A stretch of DNA of 53,396 nucleotides, from positions 1-53,396 of IMG/VR virus record IMGVR_UViG_3300025072_000006; one strand, 5' to 3'. Position 1 is the stretch's first letter. Each line of letters begins with the position of its first letter. Source of the DNA: a virus. The notes beneath the pieces were generated by a model. That model made no database searches and was not told the origin of the DNA. It saw only the letters and a list, made by a program, of their open reading frames with translations. Shown here piece by piece: positions 50,192 to 53,396 of the stretch. Both the position numbers and the translations under genes were made by a program.

Positions 50192-51238
50192 TTAAAATGC
50201 CTCATTGTATTTATAATAATTTACGGGCGCTGGCCAGCCCTTAGATGTTTTCGGCCCATACATTTTTTGAGCAGCAGTATCAATATAATAATCGCCTGAT
50301 TTGCCTAAGTTAGAATTTGGTGGTTTAGTACCATTATATGATTGTGCTGGAGCTTCATGGAGTGATGTTAATAAATCTTGTTGATTTTTTACTAAATTAT
50401 CTATCATTTTAGAATATTTATTCAAATCTTCATCTGATACATTAATATCACTATATACTTCTGTACCCATTGTTGAATCATCGAGTCTGCTTTGTTGTGT
50501 ACCCCAACCAATGCCATCCGGGTTGTAATATCCACTACCAAACCAAACCCACATTCCGCCACATGAATCAGTATAAGGACTTTTTGGAGAAGGCGGCACT
50601 CCAAGAGGCTTCCCACAATCTCCACTACCAGATACCAATCTCCAATCTCCACCACTACCACCAGCACCGCCATCTCCGCCATCTCCGCCAGCGCCGCTAT
50701 TCAAAGATTTAGCTACATCTGCAGAAACATCAAATGTTTCATTATTACATATACCACCCAATTTAGATATAATACTAGCCAATTGGTTATTAATTAAAGA
50801 CATTCCTGCTTCCATTGTTGGTGGTATAAAATCTATTTGTTTTATTGCTTGTACTGCATTTGCAATAGTCATATTTTGTACCATCATTAATTCTGCTTGT
50901 AATGCAGCAACTCCTACAGCAGGGACCATAAATATTGCTGATTTTATTCCATTTGCAATTGTCATAGCAGTCTGCAATCCATTATATACCTTTTTAATAG
51001 TAGCTACTATATCTTGCACTTTTGCTATCATTTCTTTAGCATCTTCTATTTTATCTTTTATATCTTGGATTCTTGGATCGTCGCAATTAATATCATCTGG
51101 TAATTGGATAGCGTCTTGCAACGTTTCTCCGATTTTTTCTCCGATTTTTTTTATTAATTTATTAGCTTCGTTTGATAATATACTAACTCCCTTTGCTGGA
51201 AGTCCTGGTATTATATCTAATGGCGGTGTAACTGGCAT
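50192..51238 (-). CDS. Baseplate-associated protein with Gly-rich linker, unknown
   Basis: A 348-residue protein in two parts. Residues 1-170 are helical with a hydrophobic middle (AMTIANGIKSAIFMVPAVGV), suggesting a coiled or membrane-interacting segment. Then comes a Gly/Asp-rich linker (GAGGDGGDGGAGGSGGDW). The C-terminal 150 residues have WVWFGSGYYNPDGIGWGTQQ and a tail-fibre-type ending (NSNLGKSGDYYIDTAAQKMY, then GPKTSKGWPAPV), a motif often following collagen-like repeats in phage fibres. It may be a hub or tape-like protein with a surface module. AAGGAG precedes the start, and the gene lies 13 bases after gp5. Confidence 0.6.
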   Translation of the reverse strand: MPVTPPLDIIPGLPAKGVSILSNEANKLIKKIGEKIGETLQDAIQLPDDINCDDPRIQDIKDKIEDAKEMIAKVQDIVATIKKVYNGLQTAMTIANGIKSAIFMVPAVGVAALQAELMMVQNMTIANAVQAIKQIDFIPPTMEAGMSLINNQLASIISKLGGICNNETFDVSADVAKSLNSGAGGDGGDGGAGGSGGDWRLVSGSGDCGKPLGVPPSPKSPYTDSCGGMWVWFGSGYYNPDGIGWGTQQSRLDDSTMGTEVYSDINVSDEDLNKYSKMIDNLVKNQQDLLTSLHEAPAQSYNGTKPPNSNLGKSGDYYIDTAAQKMYGPKTSKGWPAPVNYYKYNEAF

Positions 51239-51251
51239 ATTGTTCTCCTTT

Positions 51252-52298
51252 TTAACTATCTCTTTTTATAAAATATTTCGAACTATTTAAATATTGTAAT
51301 TGTTTAAATGCATTTGATAATGCACCTTTATCTAATGGCAACGTAGTTATGCCGGCAGTTCCAATACTACCGGCACTAATAACATTAAGAATATCCATTA
51401 ATATGGACATTAATACATCTCCATGAACCATTGCTTCGCACGCAGACTCATCACCAATTTTTAATTCAGGTGTGTTAATTGTTACTCTTGTTTTTGCATC
51501 TAACGCAATGATATCTTTTTTTGCTTGTAATATAATTCTATCCGCACTCCCTATTAATTGTGGAGAATTATATTCACTTTCACTTTTCGATCCATAATTT
51601 CCTAATGGCTTACTTAATGTAAAATTAGGAAAATTTTGTGTTGATGTTAAATATAAACTAGCCCCATCTTTTTTAATATCCTCTATAACAAATTCGTTAT
51701 GTCCTGGCTTATTATTTCTTTTATTAGAAAGTATTATAATCGGGTCTCCACGATTTTCATTAGTCGATTTCCAAGTAGGATTCAATGTATAAAAGTCTTC
51801 GCTGGCGACATCATTAGATATTGAACTTCCCAATCGAATACTGTTACCCCACCGGCCTTCTACTAATACATCTCCTTCAAATGGCTGTAATGGAGAAATT
51901 GTTTTATCTTCAAATGTGTTTCCCATTGGTCTGTCGTTAATAGAATCAGGCACTCCAGAAAAATCATTTATCGAAGTAATAGCCAATCCAGGATGTGAAT
52001 TTTCATGTATAGATGATTCAATACTATATGCTGGAAAATAATACCACTGCTTCGAAGAATTCCTAGATCCAACCTGAGTTTCTTTCCCTCCAGGGAAAAT
52101 TAATAATTGTTCTCCAATTACTGGTATTTGTTTTATATTTGGATTTGCTGGCCTAACGGTAGCAAGCCATGGGGTATCAGAAATAATTTTTACTGTTACA
52201 GAAAATAAATTGTTATCATTTTTATTGTCACCAGACTTATTATATTCATACGTGTTTTCTATACTGACAACTTCCGCTAAATAAAATTCAACTTTCAT
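51252..52298 (-). CDS. 5: Baseplate hub/spike protein, gp5-like without lysozyme
   Basis: A 348-residue protein. Residues 1-95 form an OB-like N-terminal domain (VEFYLAEVVSIENTYEYN, then IPVIGEQLLIFPGGKETQ). EGDVLVEGRWGNSIRLGSSI near residues 140-160 is the phrase typical of gp5-type spike proteins. Residues 250-290 (GSADRIILQAKKDIIALDAK, then TRVTINTPELKIGDES) look like the start of the triangular beta-helix needle. T4 gp5 (575 residues) carries a lysozyme domain between these parts; none is present here, so cell-wall digestion must come from another protein. It overlaps the small gene upstream by 11 bases. Confidence 0.8.
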   Translation of the reverse strand: MKVEFYLAEVVSIENTYEYNKSGDNKNDNNLFSVTVKIISDTPWLATVRPANPNIKQIPVIGEQLLIFPGGKETQVGSRNSSKQWYYFPAYSIESSIHENSHPGLAITSINDFSGVPDSINDRPMGNTFEDKTISPLQPFEGDVLVEGRWGNSIRLGSSISNDVASEDFYTLNPTWKSTNENRGDPIIILSNKRNNKPGHNEFVIEDIKKDGASLYLTSTQNFPNFTLSKPLGNYGSKSESEYNSPQLIGSADRIILQAKKDIIALDAKTRVTINTPELKIGDESACEAMVHGDVLMSILMDILNVISAGSIGTAGITTLPLDKGALSNAFKQLQYLNSSKYFIKRDS

Positions 52299-52722
52299 TT
52301 TTTCTCTCCAACGACTCTTTAACGTTTTTTATTTTTTCTTTTAGCTCTTTATCCTCATCGTCAATTTTTTTGATTTCATCTGACAACTCGTCCTCAAATG
52401 TTTCTTCGGCAACTTTTAATAATTGCAATTTTTCTTCTTCACTTAATAATGAAGTTTCTCCGGAAATTGTCTGTGTAGCGGATATATAACGCTGGACTAT
52501 AGCGGTTAATTTAACCAAATGGTCATCGTTCTTCACTGCAACATCTAGGTATTCTTTAATTAATGGTACTATAATAGTAGCATCAGATGCATTACGTATT
52601 AATGGTTGTAATTGAGATATTAATTGATTTATTTGTCTATCTTTCTTTTTTGAATTGTGATAGACATCGGACATTAGGTCGGCAAAGCTAGTTCCTTTGA
52701 ATAATTCTTCTTTTATGTCCAT
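52288..52722 (-). CDS. Helical acidic protein after gp55, unknown
   Basis: A 144-residue acidic and helical protein (MDIKEELFKGTSFADLMSDV). The C-terminal 50 residues are a strong coiled-coil candidate (ETFEDELSDEIKKIDDEDKE, then LKEKIKNVKESLERKNES). No family is recognised. It lies between the late sigma factor and gp5; T4 late transcription also needs a small co-activator (gp33), which tempts comparison, but there is no sequence support I can see. AAGGA precedes the ATG. A tail-assembly chaperone is an equal possibility. Confidence 0.6.
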   Translation of the reverse strand: MDIKEELFKGTSFADLMSDVYHNSKKKDRQINQLISQLQPLIRNASDATIIVPLIKEYLDVAVKNDDHLVKLTAIVQRYISATQTISGETSLLSEEEKLQLLKVAEETFEDELSDEIKKIDDEDKELKEKIKNVKESLERKNES

Positions 52723-52739
52723 AGTACATCCTTTTAATA

Positions 52740-52747
52740 ATAAATAT
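52740..52747 (-). promoter_or_regulatory. ATATTTAT element after the gp55-like gene
   Basis: The sense strand reads AATATTTATTATTAAAAGG, 17 bases before the ATG at 52722, touching the gp55 stop. It could start the baseplate transcript. Confidence 0.4.
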
Positions 52748-53396
52748 TAAAAAGGTAAATTCACGAACTCAGTTTGTTCGTATTCGAAAAACTTTTCATT
52801 GTAGATGTTTTTTAGAACTTTTATAACTCTTGTTATATTATTTGTTTGTAGTCCTGTTCTCTCACGAATGAAAACATACAATGCTTTTTTATTATATTGT
52901 TCTATATTTTCTCGTTCTGCAAAAATGTGTAATATAGAATCAGCAACATGTATATCAGATTGATTTGTAAATATATAATTTAGATTATCATAACAATGTA
53001 CAATATATGCATCCATAAAATACTTTAAAGTTTCTCGCATTTCATCATTATGCATTTCAATTTGAACATTTCTATTATCATCAATGTCTACAGGCTCTGC
53101 TTTTCTTTTTAATTTTGTATAACCTTTTTGATTTTCCGCAATCAAATAATTAAATGTAGTTCTAGTATAATATGAATACGCTCTCCCGGCTAATGGGTTG
53201 AATTTATCTAGCCGAACTGTAAGATATGTAACTATATCTGTTTGTAGATCTTGAAATGTGGAATCTATATATTCACACTTCATTTTATTAATTAAATTTT
53301 CTGCTAATTTCATAAAGGCAGGAAATATAAATCTTCTATATATTCGCTCCTTTAACACTGGTTCTTCTGCGCATTGATTATACGCAGATATTGAGC
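52747..53396 (-). CDS. 55: Late-transcription sigma factor gp55-like (N-terminus outside window)
   Basis: The frame is open to the window edge; a GTG at 53358 is only an internal possibility, since conserved-looking sequence (SAYNQCAEEPV) continues before it. The visible 215 residues follow the sigma-70 region 2 pattern of T4-like gp55: FMKLAENLINKMKCEYIDST, DLQTDIVTYLTVRLDKFNPL, then GRAYSYYTRTTFNYLIAENQ, the helix expected to bind the promoter -10 DNA. The C-terminal part (FIRERTGLQTNNITRVIKVL) resembles a short helix-turn-helix. It would direct RNA polymerase to late promoters, and the ATATTTAT element is the obvious candidate site. T4 gp55 is about 185 residues, so this one is longer. Confidence 0.8.
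   Translation of the reverse strand, partial: SISAYNQCAEEPVLKERIYRRFIFPAFMKLAENLINKMKCEYIDSTFQDLQTDIVTYLTVRLDKFNPLAGRAYSYYTRTTFNYLIAENQKGYTKLKRKAEPVDIDDNRNVQIEMHNDEMRETLKYFMDAYIVHCYDNLNYIFTNQSDIHVADSILHIFAERENIEQYNKKALYVFIRERTGLQTNNITRVIKVLKNIYNEKFFEYEQTEFVNLPF

Noticed and set aside
50422-50682. Second minus-strand frame inside the 348-residue baseplate-associated gene
   Set aside because: It lies fully inside a longer gene with better start signals and is probably kept open by the Gly-rich linker codons.

Overview
This window looks like part of a T4-type myovirus genome (contractile tail, T4-like head), most likely infecting a marine or freshwater Bacteroidetes/Flavobacteria host. All credible genes lie on the minus strand, packed with 1-50 base gaps or short TAATG/ATGA overlaps, in strongly A+T-rich DNA. 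T4 core proteins are recognisable: late sigma factor gp55, baseplate gp5, gp25 and gp6, terminase gp17, portal gp20, prohead protease gp21, scaffold gp22, major capsid gp23, and neck/tail-completion candidates gp13, gp14 and gp15. The host guess rests on a secreted protein whose signal peptide ends in FSFTQ, a small lipoprotein with ACN at its lipobox, and a Bacteroidetes-like ribosomal protein bS21. It is an inference.

Layout in the direction of transcription (high to low coordinates). 53396-47344: late sigma factor (cut by the window edge), a small helical protein, the baseplate hub/spike protein gp5, two structural proteins, gp25 and gp6. 47327-35506: a run of large baseplate/tail/fibre proteins, including a fibre built of ASG-type modules, a 1204-residue baseplate protein and two proteins with related C-terminal modules. 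35488-33926: two unrecognised proteins with N-termini like T4 capsid-targeting sequences. 33926-29170: a DNA-processing island with a T7-type Holliday-junction endonuclease, a primase that has lost three of four zinc cysteines, and a fusion of the Mre11-like (gp47) and Rad50-like (gp46) recombination subunits. 29144-23552: a 902-residue fibre-like protein and a 945-residue three-domain protein (adenylyltransferase-like, HAD phosphatase, polynucleotide ligase-like). 23523-11495: repeat and small membrane proteins, then the head cassette gp17-gp20-(two unknowns)-gp21-(two unknowns)-bS21-lipoprotein-gp22-gp23. 11373-8081: a small unknown and gp13/gp14/gp15 candidates. 8081-1: four consecutive fibre proteins assembled from shared modules, the last cut by the window edge.

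Regulation visible in the sequence: an A+T-rich element with core ATATTTAT (transcribed strand sense) precedes at least fifteen gene starts and is a candidate late-promoter or leader element. Two intrinsic terminators bracket the gp22-gp23 unit (14319-14350 before it, 11421-11444 after it). There is no intergenic gap over 300 bases; the longest, 33249-33437, is A+T rich and holds only a short ACGATC direct repeat. I saw no tRNA, CRISPR array, insertion sequence or integrase. The tail sheath (gp18) and tube (gp19) genes, normally between gp17 and gp20, are not there and must lie elsewhere.

Most unusual items: the three-domain putative nucleic-acid or NAD repair protein at 23552-26389, the fused gp47-gp46, the phage bS21, the mosaic fibre cassette with near-identical direct repeats, and the shared LxE-bearing N-termini suggesting a set of capsid-targeted, protease-processed proteins.
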